From the NCBI GenBank assembly GCA_016191875.1, contig JACPVG010000031.1, forward strand, positions 37,460 through 101,459: DNA of 64,000 nt. The letters run 5' to 3'. Of the stretch, positions 40,221-48,365 are shown piece by piece. Numbering within the stretch: position 1 is the first letter of the stretch; each line of letters begins with the position of its first letter. The notes under the pieces are model-generated. The model searched no databases. It was not told the DNA's origin and saw only the letters and a program-made list of their open reading frames with translations. Made by a program: the position numbers and the translations under genes. This DNA comes from Chloroflexota bacterium. GTDB lineage: Bacteria; Chloroflexota; Anaerolineae; Anaerolineales; UBA11579.

Positions 40221-43200
40221 ATGCGATGCGCCAATTGCGGCACCACCTGGCCGGATGACCTGCAAGGGGTGATGAAATTCTGCGGCGCGTGCGGCGCGGC
40301 GCTGCTCGGCCAGGCTGCTCCGAGCACCCCACTCATCCAGACCTACGTCGCTCACAACGTCACCACAGCGCCGGGCGGCGAACTGCGCTACGTCACGGTC
40401 CTGTTCGCCGATCTGGTAGGCTATACAGCCTTCGCTGAAGACCGCCCGCCGGATGAGGTCTCGCGCGTGGTGGGCGATCTGTTCCAGAACCTCGGCCGGG
40501 ACATCGAGCAGTTCAACGGCGGCATCTACCAGTTCCTGGGGGATGGCGTCATCGGAACGTTCGGTCTGCCGCGGCCGGACCCGGGCGCGGCGCGCAACGC
40601 CGTGCGGGCGGGGCTGGCGATGCAGGCCACGCTCCAGGACTACGTCAAAGAAACCGGGCTGCCGTTCCAGTTGCGGGTGGGCGTACACGCCGGAGATGTG
40701 ATGTTCCGGGCGTTGTCGGGCAGCTGGACCATCATGGGTGACACAGTGAACACCGCCCGCCGGATTGAAGATGCCGCCCCGCATGGGAAAGTGTGGATCT
40801 CGCGGCCGGTGTACGAGGAAACCCACCGTTATTTTTCGATCATCCCGCGCCCGGCCATTGAACTGAAAGGCAAGCGCGAATCCGTCCAGCCTTATGAGGT
40901 GGTCGCCGAACGGCTGACCCCGGCCCTGGAATTGCCGACCTTCGTGGGGCGGGAGGCGGAGTGGGCGCGCCTGCAGGGAGAACTGCAAACCTGCCTTAGC
41001 GAGCGGAGCCCGCGGGTGGTCATCTTGCGCGGCCCGGCCGGGGTGGGCAAAAGCCGCCTGGTGTGGGAACTGCGCGACTGGGTGCAGCGCCAGCCGGAGA
41101 TCTACCGGGTGGATGTAGCCCAATACGACCATAGCGAGCGCCTGCCTTCGCACGGTCTCAACACCCTGATCCGCTCACGTTTCGACCTGCCGCTGGCGTT
41201 GAGCGAGGCCGAGACGCTCGAACGCCTGGAAGCCGCCCTGCCGGAACAGTACCCGCACCTGGAGCCGAAGCGGCGTGCCCTGGCGGCGGAATTCCTGGCA
41301 TTCGTGTTGGGCATCGGCGGGATGGGCCAGCAGATCCACAGCCTGGATGGGCGCGGCAAGTGGGAAGGGGCCTTCATCGAAGTAAAGAACTGGATGGAAG
41401 GCATCACGCGCGGCGAGCCGTGGATCTGGTTCCTTGAGGACGTCCAGAAGGGCGACGCGGATACCGCCGCATTCATTGACTGGGTTTTAGGCGTGGAGTG
41501 GCACGGCCCGCTGTTCGTAGTCGTCACACTGCGGGAAGAAGACTTTGATGCCGAATCGTACTGGCATGAGCCGGTCACACGCTGGGGAACGGAAGGTAAA
41601 GCGGACGAGATCCGTCTGACGGAGATCGAGCCGCGTAAGCTGGCGAAGGCGCTGATCGACATGGCAAGCGGCGAGATCTCGACTGCGACTGCCGAGCGCA
41701 TCGCCGAGCATACAGAAGGCAACCCGCTCTTCGCCACCGAGGTCATCCTGTTCCTGAGGGACCAGGGCCTGCTCAATGACGAAATGGCGGTGGAGAAACT
41801 GACGCTGCCGGGCTCGGCACGTGAAGTGATGGAAGCACGCCTGGAGCGCCTGGGTCAGAACGGCAAGGAAGTTGCCAAGCGCGGCGCGCTGGTGGGGCGG
41901 CGCTTTACCAGCGAGGCGGTCGAACGCATCTGGGAGAAACCAAGGGCCGACCTGGAGAACGGGCTGGTGGTGCTGCGCGAGACCGAGACCGTGTTCGAAG
42001 AAGCCTCCAAGCTGTTCGTTGGCGAGATCGAGCAGGTCTTCCGGCATGGCCGCCTGCAGGAAGCCGCCCTGGCGCGCATTCCGCGCGCCGACCGGCTGGC
42101 TTGGCTCTCCGGACTGGAGAACTGGGCATGCAGTAAACTGCTGAACCTGGGCGAGAACTGGCAGGCCGCCGGCATCCAGCTTATCCCGGTCATCGCCCGC
42201 TCGTTGGAGGAGCATGGCAAGAACTTCGAGGCCAGCCTGTGGTACGAAGTGCTTGGCCTGCTGCACCGCCGCCAGAACCGGGCGCGCGAATCGGCGCTGG
42301 CGCTGCAAAAGGCGTTGGGACTGGCCCAGGGCGTACAGAAGCTGGCCCTGGCGCGCCTGGCGGCCGAAACCCTGAATTTCAACGGCGAGCCGGAGAAGGC
42401 GCTGGCGCTGCTGGACGGTCTGCGCAAGACTACTGAAATCAGGACGCCGGAGCTTCCGGATGAAGCGGCGGCGCGGCGCCAATCGCTGACCGCCAACCCG
42501 CTGGAGGACTGGCCGCGCCTGCCGCGCCGCGAAGCCGAACTGGCCGTCAGGCTGGCTCGCTGCGAGGCGCTGAATGCGCTGGGGCGCGCCGCGGAAGCCG
42601 GGCGCGAATTCGCCGCCCTGGAGGCAGACCTCGAGGATGCCAACAGCCTGGCGGGCAGCGTGCTCTGGCTGCGCTGGGGGCGGCAGTATGCTCACGCCCT
42701 GAGCGAACTGCTGGCCGACCCGGCCGCGGCGCCGCCGGTCTACGAACGCGTACGCGCCCGCGTGGATGTCCGCCAGACGGGCCTCGCCGATGAGCTGCTG
42801 CAATTTGTGATGGGCGAGGCGATGGCGGCCTCGCGCCTGGGGCATTACGACGAGGCCAAGGAACTGACCGACCAGAGCCTGGCGCTGGCGCGGGCCGGCG
42901 GGGACGCTCTGGCGGAAAGCCGTTCGCTCAATCACGTTGGCATCATCGCCACCGGCCGGGGAGACATCCGGGCCTCCACCGAAGCCTACGGCCGCGCCCT
43001 GGTCATCAGCCAGGCCATCGGCTACCGGCACGGCGAAGTGGTGGCGCTGCACAACCTGGGAATCACGAGCATGGACCAGGGCGACCTGGACAGCGCCGCG
43101 CAATGCCAGCAGCAGTACTTTTCGCTCAGTCTGGTGACCGGCAACAAGCCGGCTCAGGCGTATGCGCCCGCCTATCTCGGCATGATCGCCATCGAAAAGG

Positions 43201-43649
43201 GCGAATTCGAACATGCCGCCGAGTTGCTGGAAGAGGCCGCCCAGGTTGCCGAACAGAACGGCTGGAAGCGGGTGGTAGGACTGGTGCGGGGGTTCGAGGG
43301 TCTGCTGGCCCTGCGCCGCTGGCTGGCCGAGCGGGACGCCGCCTGGCTGGCGAAAGCGATCGATGGGCTGCTGAAGACCGAAAACGATTGGAAACTGGTG
43401 GACGAGGCGGGGGAGATCTACGCCAACCTGATCCTGGCGTTGCGCGCCGACGACCGGCTGGAGGATGCGCGCGCGGCCCTGGAGCGCGGCCGCGCCAGCG
43501 TGGATCCCTCCTGGGCGGCGGCGCGCGCCTGGCTGGATGCGTGCGAAGCGGCGCTGACGGGCGGGGACCTGCGGCCGATGCTCAAATGGTTCCGCAAAGG
43601 CGGGAACGAACGGGCGGCGGGTTTCCTGAAGCAATTCTCGAAGGCTTAA
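40221..43649 (+). CDS. Zinc-ribbon / class III cyclase / AAA ATPase / TPR regulator
   Basis: A 1142-residue multidomain protein. A zinc ribbon (CANC...CGACG) occupies residues 3-28. The cyclase domain (about 55-240) has VLFADLVGYTAFAED, FLGDGVIGTFGLP and MGDTVNTARRIED, so the metal Asp and the Asn/Arg pair are intact. The AAA/NACHT-like ATPase (about 240-480) has Walker A RGPAGVGKSRLVWEL and Walker B IWFLEDVQKGD. A long helical TPR-like array follows (about 600-1130). Such proteins are thought to couple cyclic nucleotide synthesis to protein sensing; the ligand is unknown. The message appears leaderless. Confidence 0.92.
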   Translation: MRCANCGTTWPDDLQGVMKFCGACGAALLGQAAPSTPLIQTYVAHNVTTAPGGELRYVTVLFADLVGYTAFAEDRPPDEVSRVVGDLFQNLGRDIEQFNGGIYQFLGDGVIGTFGLPRPDPGAARNAVRAGLAMQATLQDYVKETGLPFQLRVGVHAGDVMFRALSGSWTIMGDTVNTARRIEDAAPHGKVWISRPVYEETHRYFSIIPRPAIELKGKRESVQPYEVVAERLTPALELPTFVGREAEWARLQGELQTCLSERSPRVVILRGPAGVGKSRLVWELRDWVQRQPEIYRVDVAQYDHSERLPSHGLNTLIRSRFDLPLALSEAETLERLEAALPEQYPHLEPKRRALAAEFLAFVLGIGGMGQQIHSLDGRGKWEGAFIEVKNWMEGITRGEPWIWFLEDVQKGDADTAAFIDWVLGVEWHGPLFVVVTLREEDFDAESYWHEPVTRWGTEGKADEIRLTEIEPRKLAKALIDMASGEISTATAERIAEHTEGNPLFATEVILFLRDQGLLNDEMAVEKLTLPGSAREVMEARLERLGQNGKEVAKRGALVGRRFTSEAVERIWEKPRADLENGLVVLRETETVFEEASKLFVGEIEQVFRHGRLQEAALARIPRADRLAWLSGLENWACSKLLNLGENWQAAGIQLIPVIARSLEEHGKNFEASLWYEVLGLLHRRQNRARESALALQKALGLAQGVQKLALARLAAETLNFNGEPEKALALLDGLRKTTEIRTPELPDEAAARRQSLTANPLEDWPRLPRREAELAVRLARCEALNALGRAAEAGREFAALEADLEDANSLAGSVLWLRWGRQYAHALSELLADPAAAPPVYERVRARVDVRQTGLADELLQFVMGEAMAASRLGHYDEAKELTDQSLALARAGGDALAESRSLNHVGIIATGRGDIRASTEAYGRALVISQAIGYRHGEVVALHNLGITSMDQGDLDSAAQCQQQYFSLSLVTGNKPAQAYAPAYLGMIAIEKGEFEHAAELLEEAAQVAEQNGWKRVVGLVRGFEGLLALRRWLAERDAAWLAKAIDGLLKTENDWKLVDEAGEIYANLILALRADDRLEDARAALERGRASVDPSWAAARAWLDACEAALTGGDLRPMLKWFRKGGNERAAGFLKQFSKA

Positions 43650-43699
43650 GTTCACGCGCATTCAGCCAGCGGCGGCCACCGCCGTTTTTAGATTCTCCC

Positions 43700-43729
43700 T
43701 TGACAAAGCCAAGGGTAGCGTACTATTAT
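43700..43729 (+). promoter_or_regulatory. Sigma70 promoter of the winged-helix regulator gene
   Basis: TTGACA (43700-43705), an 18-nt spacer and TATTAT (43724-43729). The leader is about 35 nt before ATG 43772, with a weak AGAGAGAA ribosome site. Confidence 0.75.
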
Positions 43730-43771
43730 TGTTTATCGCAAAAATAAATTTCAACGATAGAGAGAAATGTA

Positions 43772-44434
43772 ATGAACACTAAGCCGCGCCAGCCTGCTTC
43801 ACTCCTGGTCATCAAGGACCTGGAGGCGCTCAAGTGCATCGCCGACCCGCTGCGCACCCAGATCATGGAGGTGCTCAACGACCAGACCCTGACCGTGAAC
43901 CAGATCGGCGAGCGGCTGGGTCTGGCGGCCAGCAAGCTGTACTACCACATCAACCTGCTGGAGAAACACGGCTTTGTGCAGGTGGTCGAAACCAGCGTCA
44001 AGGGCAACATCATCGAGAAGTCCTACGGAGCGGCCGCCCTGAATTTCGAGCTCGATAAGGAATTGCTGCATTTCGCCGCTGAACGCGGCCTGACCTCCAT
44101 CAATGAAATGCTGGTCAGTACGCTGGACGCCACCCGCGCCGACCTGATCCGCAGCCTGGAAGCGCGCGAGTTCAACCGCCAGCAGGGGGCGCAGGACCAC
44201 CCCCGGCGGGCGTTCCTCAACCGGGTGCTGCGGCGCATCCCGGATGGGCGCGCGGAGGAATTCATGGAACGTCTGACCGGGCTACTAACCGAATTCGAGG
44301 CCGAGCCGGAAGCCAGAGCCAGCGAAGCGCCCATGTATGCCATGACCGTGGCGCTGTACCCCAGTTTCTACTACCACGAAGAACTCGATAAGCCAAAAAA
44401 GGCCGGTGGGCGGCGGAAGAAGCAGAAGAGGTGA
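43772..44434 (+). CDS. ArsR-like winged-helix transcriptional regulator
   Basis: A 220-residue regulator. The winged helix-turn-helix (about 12-90) reads LKCIADPLRTQIMEVLNDQTLTVNQIGERLGLAASKLYYHINLLEKHGFVQVV, of the ArsR/HTH_20 type, without the metal-binding Cys of ArsR. The C-terminal region (about 95-210) is helical and ends very basic (KKAGGRRKKQKR). It is followed after 156 nt by an MFS exporter on the same strand, the usual regulator-transporter pairing, so it probably controls that gene. It has a good sigma70 promoter. Confidence 0.85.
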   Translation: MNTKPRQPASLLVIKDLEALKCIADPLRTQIMEVLNDQTLTVNQIGERLGLAASKLYYHINLLEKHGFVQVVETSVKGNIIEKSYGAAALNFELDKELLHFAAERGLTSINEMLVSTLDATRADLIRSLEAREFNRQQGAQDHPRRAFLNRVLRRIPDGRAEEFMERLTGLLTEFEAEPEARASEAPMYAMTVALYPSFYYHEELDKPKKAGGRRKKQKR

Positions 44435-44476
44435 CTACTTCTACCGACAGGAATGACGGATGTTGCCCAGATTCTT

Positions 44477-44512
44477 CGGTCGCGGGGAGAGTATTGTACG
44501 AGGCCGCGACCG
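44477..44512. promoter_or_regulatory. Inverted repeat upstream of the MFS gene (operator or hairpin)
   Basis: Perfect 9-bp arms CGGTCGCGG (44477-44485) and CCGCGACCG (44504-44512) are separated by 18 nt that include TATTGT. There is no T-run, so it is not a simple terminator. The position between regulator and transporter suits an operator. Confidence 0.45.
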
Positions 44513-44590
44513 GGTTGACCGCTCCCTCAGATTGACAGATCCATAGTCAGTAACGGGCCGGCACCGGAACCAATTTGAAAGGAGAATCAA

Positions 44591-45970
44591 ATGACAACGA
44601 CAACCACCGCGCCTAAAGGGATGCGCACGTTCCTCATCATCGCCATCGGACAGATGATTTCGGTGATGGGTTCCGGCCTGACAGGCTATGCCCTCGGTTT
44701 CTGGATCTACGCTGAGACCGGCAACGCCACGCCGTTCGCGTTGGTGGCGCTGTTCAGCACGCTGCCGCGCATCCTGTTGGCCCCTCTGGCCGGTGTGCTG
44801 GCCGACCGCTACAATCGGCGGCGCATCATGCTGGCGGTGGACAGCGCGGACGCGTTCATCACCCTAGGCGCGGCGGCACTGCTATTCTCCGGGCGGTTGG
44901 AAGTGTGGCACATCTACATCATCGCCGGGGCGAGTTCGCTGTTTGGCTCATTCCAACAGCCCGCTTTCCAGGCAAGCATCACGATGCTCGTCCCCAAGCG
45001 CGACCTCGGGCGCGCCAGCGGCATCCAGCAGATGGGCCAGGCGCTGGAAATGCTGCTGACGCCGGTCATCGCCGGGGCGCTGTTCGGGCTGATCGGGCTG
45101 AACGGCATCATCGCCATCGACCTGATCACCTACGGCTTCGCGGTGGGCGCGCTGCTGGTGGTGCGTATCCCGCAGCCGGAATACGCACCGCACAACGCTC
45201 ACGGCGAGAAGAACAGCCTGTGGAAGGACGCTGCTTTTGGCTGGTCCTACCTGCGGGGGCGGCCGGGGCTGTTCGGGCTGCTGTGGTATTTCGCGGCGAT
45301 CAACTTCTTCCTCAGCCTGTCGGGGGTGCTGGCCACGCCGCTGGTGCTGGGCTTCGCCACGCCGGCCGCGGCCGGGCTGGTGGGTTCGGTGGGCGGCGCG
45401 GCCATGCTGGTGAGCAGCATCATCATGAGCGCTTGGGGCGGGCCAAAACAGCGCAAAGTGCCGGCGCTGATCTTTTACATCGGGCTGGCGGCGGCCGGGT
45501 TCCTGATGACCGGCCTGCTGCCGCAGGTGTGGCTGTCAGCGCTGGGACGCGGCTGGCTGCTGTTCTTCATCCCGTGGGCCTCGGCTATGAGCCAGGCGAT
45601 CTTCCAGACCAAGGTGGCCCCGGAGGTGCAGGGGCGGGTGTTCGCCATCCGGGGCATGATCGCCCAGAGCATCAGCCCTATCGCCCAGGGGTTGGCCGGG
45701 CCGCTGGCCGACAGGGTGTTCACGCCGCTGCTGCTACCGGGCGGGAACCTGGCCGCCACCTGGGTGGGCGACCTGATGGGTGTGGGCGCCGGGCGCGGCA
45801 TCGGGTTGCTGTTCGTGCTATCGTGCGCGGCGATGTGGGGGATGAGCCTGCTGGCCTATGCCAATCCGCGCATCCGGGATCTAGAACGCGAACTTCCGGA
45901 TGCCCTGCCGGATGAGCCGGCGGCTGATAGCGCAGAGGCGTTAGAGGCGGCGGGCGCGCCGGCGGGTTAG
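44591..45970 (+). CDS. MFS transporter (probable drug/metabolite exporter)
   Basis: A 459-residue major facilitator with 12 helices. Motif A is present as GVLADRYNRRRIMLAVD after helix 2, and helix 1 starts FLIIAIGQMISVMGSGLTGYALGFWIYAETG, typical of the MFS_3 (enterobactin/multidrug) exporters. The C-terminus is a cytosolic acidic tail of about 35 residues. AAAGGAG lies 7 nt before the ATG. Preceded by a winged-helix regulator. The substrate is unknown. Confidence 0.88.
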   Translation: MTTTTTAPKGMRTFLIIAIGQMISVMGSGLTGYALGFWIYAETGNATPFALVALFSTLPRILLAPLAGVLADRYNRRRIMLAVDSADAFITLGAAALLFSGRLEVWHIYIIAGASSLFGSFQQPAFQASITMLVPKRDLGRASGIQQMGQALEMLLTPVIAGALFGLIGLNGIIAIDLITYGFAVGALLVVRIPQPEYAPHNAHGEKNSLWKDAAFGWSYLRGRPGLFGLLWYFAAINFFLSLSGVLATPLVLGFATPAAAGLVGSVGGAAMLVSSIIMSAWGGPKQRKVPALIFYIGLAAAGFLMTGLLPQVWLSALGRGWLLFFIPWASAMSQAIFQTKVAPEVQGRVFAIRGMIAQSISPIAQGLAGPLADRVFTPLLLPGGNLAATWVGDLMGVGAGRGIGLLFVLSCAAMWGMSLLAYANPRIRDLERELPDALPDEPAADSAEALEAAGAPAG

Positions 45971-46029
45971 CGCCGGGGCGTCGCCACTCCCCCTACAATT
46001 TAGGCGGACCGGGTTGGTGCGGGCGCAGT

Positions 46030-46452
46030 TCAGACCAGCATGGCGTTGAGCAGAATCTCGTTGACACCGGCCAGCGCCTTGGAAACCGGGCAGTTCTTCT
46101 TGGCGCTCTCGGCGGATTCTTGGAATTTCTCCGCGGTGATGCCAGGCACTTCGCCGCGCAGGTTGAGGACGATCTGGGTGATGCGGAAGCCCTCTTCCAG
46201 TTTTTCGATCTTCACGTCAGCGCTGGTTTCGAGGCGGGTTGGGGGGAAGCCGGCGCGGGTAAGCACCCCGGAAAGGGCCTGGGTGAAGCAGCCGGCGTGG
46301 GCCGCCGCCAGGACCTCTTCCGGGTTGGTGCCGGGGCCATCCTCAAAACGGGACTTGAAGCCGTAGGGGCCTTCCCAGCCGACCATCTTCATCGTCCCCT
46401 GGCCTTCGGTGTTATTGCCGACCCAGACGGCGCTGGCAGTACGAACAGGCAT
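46030..46452 (-). CDS. OsmC-family peroxiredoxin
   Basis: A 140-residue OsmC/Ohr-fold protein. TNPEEVLAAAHAGCFTQALSGVL holds the first catalytic Cys, and AKKNCPVSKAL holds the second, as in OsmC hydroperoxide reductases. The beginning MPVRTASAVWVGNNTEGQGTMKMV is family-typical. I chose ATG 46452 because CGGAGG lies 8 nt upstream; a TATAAT sits about 40 nt upstream on the minus strand. Divergent from a LysR regulator, which may respond to oxidants. Confidence 0.93.
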   Translation of the reverse strand: MPVRTASAVWVGNNTEGQGTMKMVGWEGPYGFKSRFEDGPGTNPEEVLAAAHAGCFTQALSGVLTRAGFPPTRLETSADVKIEKLEEGFRITQIVLNLRGEVPGITAEKFQESAESAKKNCPVSKALAGVNEILLNAMLV

Positions 46453-46536
46453 GGCGATTCCTCCGAGTTGGTGAGTGTGCAGGCGGATTATACATGATGC
46501 CTTTCGCGGGACGTCCCGGCGGCCAAGGCGGAAAAA

Positions 46537-46575
46537 TTGTTCCAAATTGCACAAATACTCCCTATTGAGTATAAT
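46537..46575. promoter_or_regulatory. LysR-type operator boxes overlapping the lysR -10
   Basis: Two short interrupted palindromes: TTGT-N10-ACAA (46537-46554) and ATACTC-N6-GAGTAT (46555-46572). The second overlaps TATAAT at 46570-46575, the -10 of the rightward LysR gene. LysR proteins commonly bind adjacent boxes of this kind between divergent genes, repressing themselves and activating the neighbour. Confidence 0.6.
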
Positions 46576-46608
46576 CGGACCACACTACCCAACACGTCCC
46601 CGCCGAAC

Positions 46609-47526
46609 ATGCTCAACGTCCATCAACTGCACGTCTTCCTGGTCGCGGCCGAAACGCTCAACTTCACCCAGACTGCCAAGCGTCTGCATCTCACTCAGTC
46701 CAGCGTAAGCCAGCACGTTAAGAGCCTGGAAGGCCAGCTGGGCGTAGCGCTGTTCGAACGGCAGGGGCGTACGCTCCTGCTCACACCTGAAGGCGACGTG
46801 CTGCTGCCGATGGCACGCCAGATCGTGGCCGGTTCCATGCAGGCCGAAGAGACGATGAGGCTGCTCAAGCGCGAGGTGCATGGGCGGCTGGTGCTGGCCT
46901 GCGACGCCGCCCCCGGAAAATTCCTCCTGCCGCCTTTGCTGGCAGAGTTCCGCCGGCACTACCCGCTGGTGCGGGTGGCCTGCCGTAACCTGCCCGGCGA
47001 GCAGGCCGCGGCCTGGCTGGCCGACGGACGAGCCGATTTTGCGCTCACCCAGCTGACCGGCCGCGAACCCCGGTCGGCCGAATTCCTGCTCTACCGGCGT
47101 GAACCGCTGATGCTGGCCGTCCCAGCCGGCCACCGCTGGGCGGGGCGGGGTGAAATCCTGCCAGCGGACCTGCTGGAAGAGTGTTTTGTGCTCAACGAAG
47201 CCGGCAGCCGGGCCTACGAAGAGTTGCGCCAAGCATTGCAGGCGGCGGGCGTGGAGATCGAGCGGCTCGAGGTTGTACTGGAGATGGGCAGCGCCGAGGG
47301 TGTGGCATTGGCCGTCGAACAGGGTCTTGGGGTCGGGTTCGTGCCTCAGACAATTCTGGAGCGGTTGTGTCCGGCGCGGCTGGCCGGAGTGGCTGTACGC
47401 GGCCTGAACATGACGGAAGAAGTCTTCCTGGGGAGACAGACCTCCCTGCCGGCAGGCGGGGCTCAGGCCGCCTTCTGGGAGTTCGTACGGGCGGATGTCA
47501 GCGCCCGATGGCAGAGCGACAACTGA
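46609..47526 (+). CDS. LysR-family transcriptional regulator
   Basis: A 305-residue regulator. The winged HTH (MLNVHQLHVFLVAAETLNFTQTAKRLHLTQSSVSQHVKSLEGQLGVALFER) is followed by a linker helix. The periplasmic-binding-like effector domain (about 90-295) starts GRLVLACDAAPGKFLLPPLLAEFRRHYP, a CysB/CbbR-like pattern. There is no OxyR-style Cys pair. It is divergent from the osmC-like gene, with operator-like palindromes between them. The ATG at 46609 begins about 33 nt after TATAAT without a clear ribosome site. Confidence 0.92.
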   Translation: MLNVHQLHVFLVAAETLNFTQTAKRLHLTQSSVSQHVKSLEGQLGVALFERQGRTLLLTPEGDVLLPMARQIVAGSMQAEETMRLLKREVHGRLVLACDAAPGKFLLPPLLAEFRRHYPLVRVACRNLPGEQAAAWLADGRADFALTQLTGREPRSAEFLLYRREPLMLAVPAGHRWAGRGEILPADLLEECFVLNEAGSRAYEELRQALQAAGVEIERLEVVLEMGSAEGVALAVEQGLGVGFVPQTILERLCPARLAGVAVRGLNMTEEVFLGRQTSLPAGGAQAAFWEFVRADVSARWQSDN

Positions 47527-47553
47527 AAGCCTGAACATTGCGCGCTGGGACGC

Positions 47554-47565
47554 TATAATGGGGGT
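47554..47565 (+). promoter_or_regulatory. Leaderless-type -10 element of the DUF1616-like gene
   Basis: A perfect TATAAT (47554-47559) lies exactly 6 nt before the ATG at 47566. Confidence 0.7.
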
Positions 47566-48282
47566 ATGCGCAAACCCGTCTCTCTGCCGAATTCTCTACG
47601 AAGAACCCTGCCCTGGCTGTTTGCCCTGATGCTGGCGACGGCGCTGCTTGACCAAGCGTTCGAACTGGTGCCCCTGGAGCGCAGGACTCTCTTGCTGGCG
47701 CTGACGCCGTTATTGGGCGCGCTGGTGCTGCTCTTCCCGCCGGAGGACGAGGCAGAAGCGCGCAGGACCGGGCTGAATGTCGCTGCCCAAACGCTGGTCT
47801 GGCTGATTGCCATGGCGGCGGTCTACCGCCGGGCACTCGCCTACGAACTCTTCGGCGCAGGCGCGCTAGCCCTGTTTGGCGTGATGCTGTGGGGGCTGCT
47901 ACGCTATTACCGCCGCGATGAGGCCGACCCGCCGGCGGGACGCGGCTGGCCGGCGGCCGGGCTGGGGTTGTTCCTGCTGGCGGGGCTGGTGTTCCTGGTC
48001 GGCGGCCCAGCGGAGATCGTCCCGGTCATACTGGGCGGAGGCCTCTTGTTCTTCGCCAGCGGCTTCATCTGGAGTTTCCTGATTTATCCAGCCGATGAGC
48101 TGGATTGGCTGGCGCGGGCGGGTTTGGCATTCGCGTTGTGCCTGGGCGTGCAGCCGGTGGCGTTTGTGTACCTGGCGCGGCTGGGCATGGGAATCACGCC
48201 GGTCAGCATCGTGGCGGTGTGCGGGGCCTTGAGCCTGCTGGGCCTGGCCGCCCTGGGCTGGCGGCGCGGGCGGGTCTCATAG
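47566..48282 (+). CDS. Membrane protein, C-terminus DUF1616-like
   Basis: A 238-residue protein with about 7-8 membrane helices and short loops. The C-terminal part (FLIYPADELDWLARAGLAFALCLGVQPVAFVYLARLGMGITPVSIV) resembles DUF1616, where an (F/L)P...(D/E)LDW.ER..LS segment precedes paired helices; these occur in envelope polysaccharide or archaeal surface loci. Function is unknown. It lies next to a GT39-like membrane protein on the other strand and a GT2 further right, so a surface-glycan role is plausible but unproven. Confidence 0.6.
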   Translation: MRKPVSLPNSLRRTLPWLFALMLATALLDQAFELVPLERRTLLLALTPLLGALVLLFPPEDEAEARRTGLNVAAQTLVWLIAMAAVYRRALAYELFGAGALALFGVMLWGLLRYYRRDEADPPAGRGWPAAGLGLFLLAGLVFLVGGPAEIVPVILGGGLLFFASGFIWSFLIYPADELDWLARAGLAFALCLGVQPVAFVYLARLGMGITPVSIVAVCGALSLLGLAALGWRRGRVS

Positions 48283-48365
48283 ACTGATTAGAATGCCCTT
48301 GAAGCTGTAAGAATTGTCCCGAGAAGCCCCGTTTTGAACAAGCGATACCTTTCCAAAACAGCTTC

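Noticed and set aside
41487..43661. A 724-codon open frame antisense to the cyclase-AAA-TPR gene
   Set aside because: It has no recognisable motifs; the plus strand carries clear ATPase and TPR sequence.
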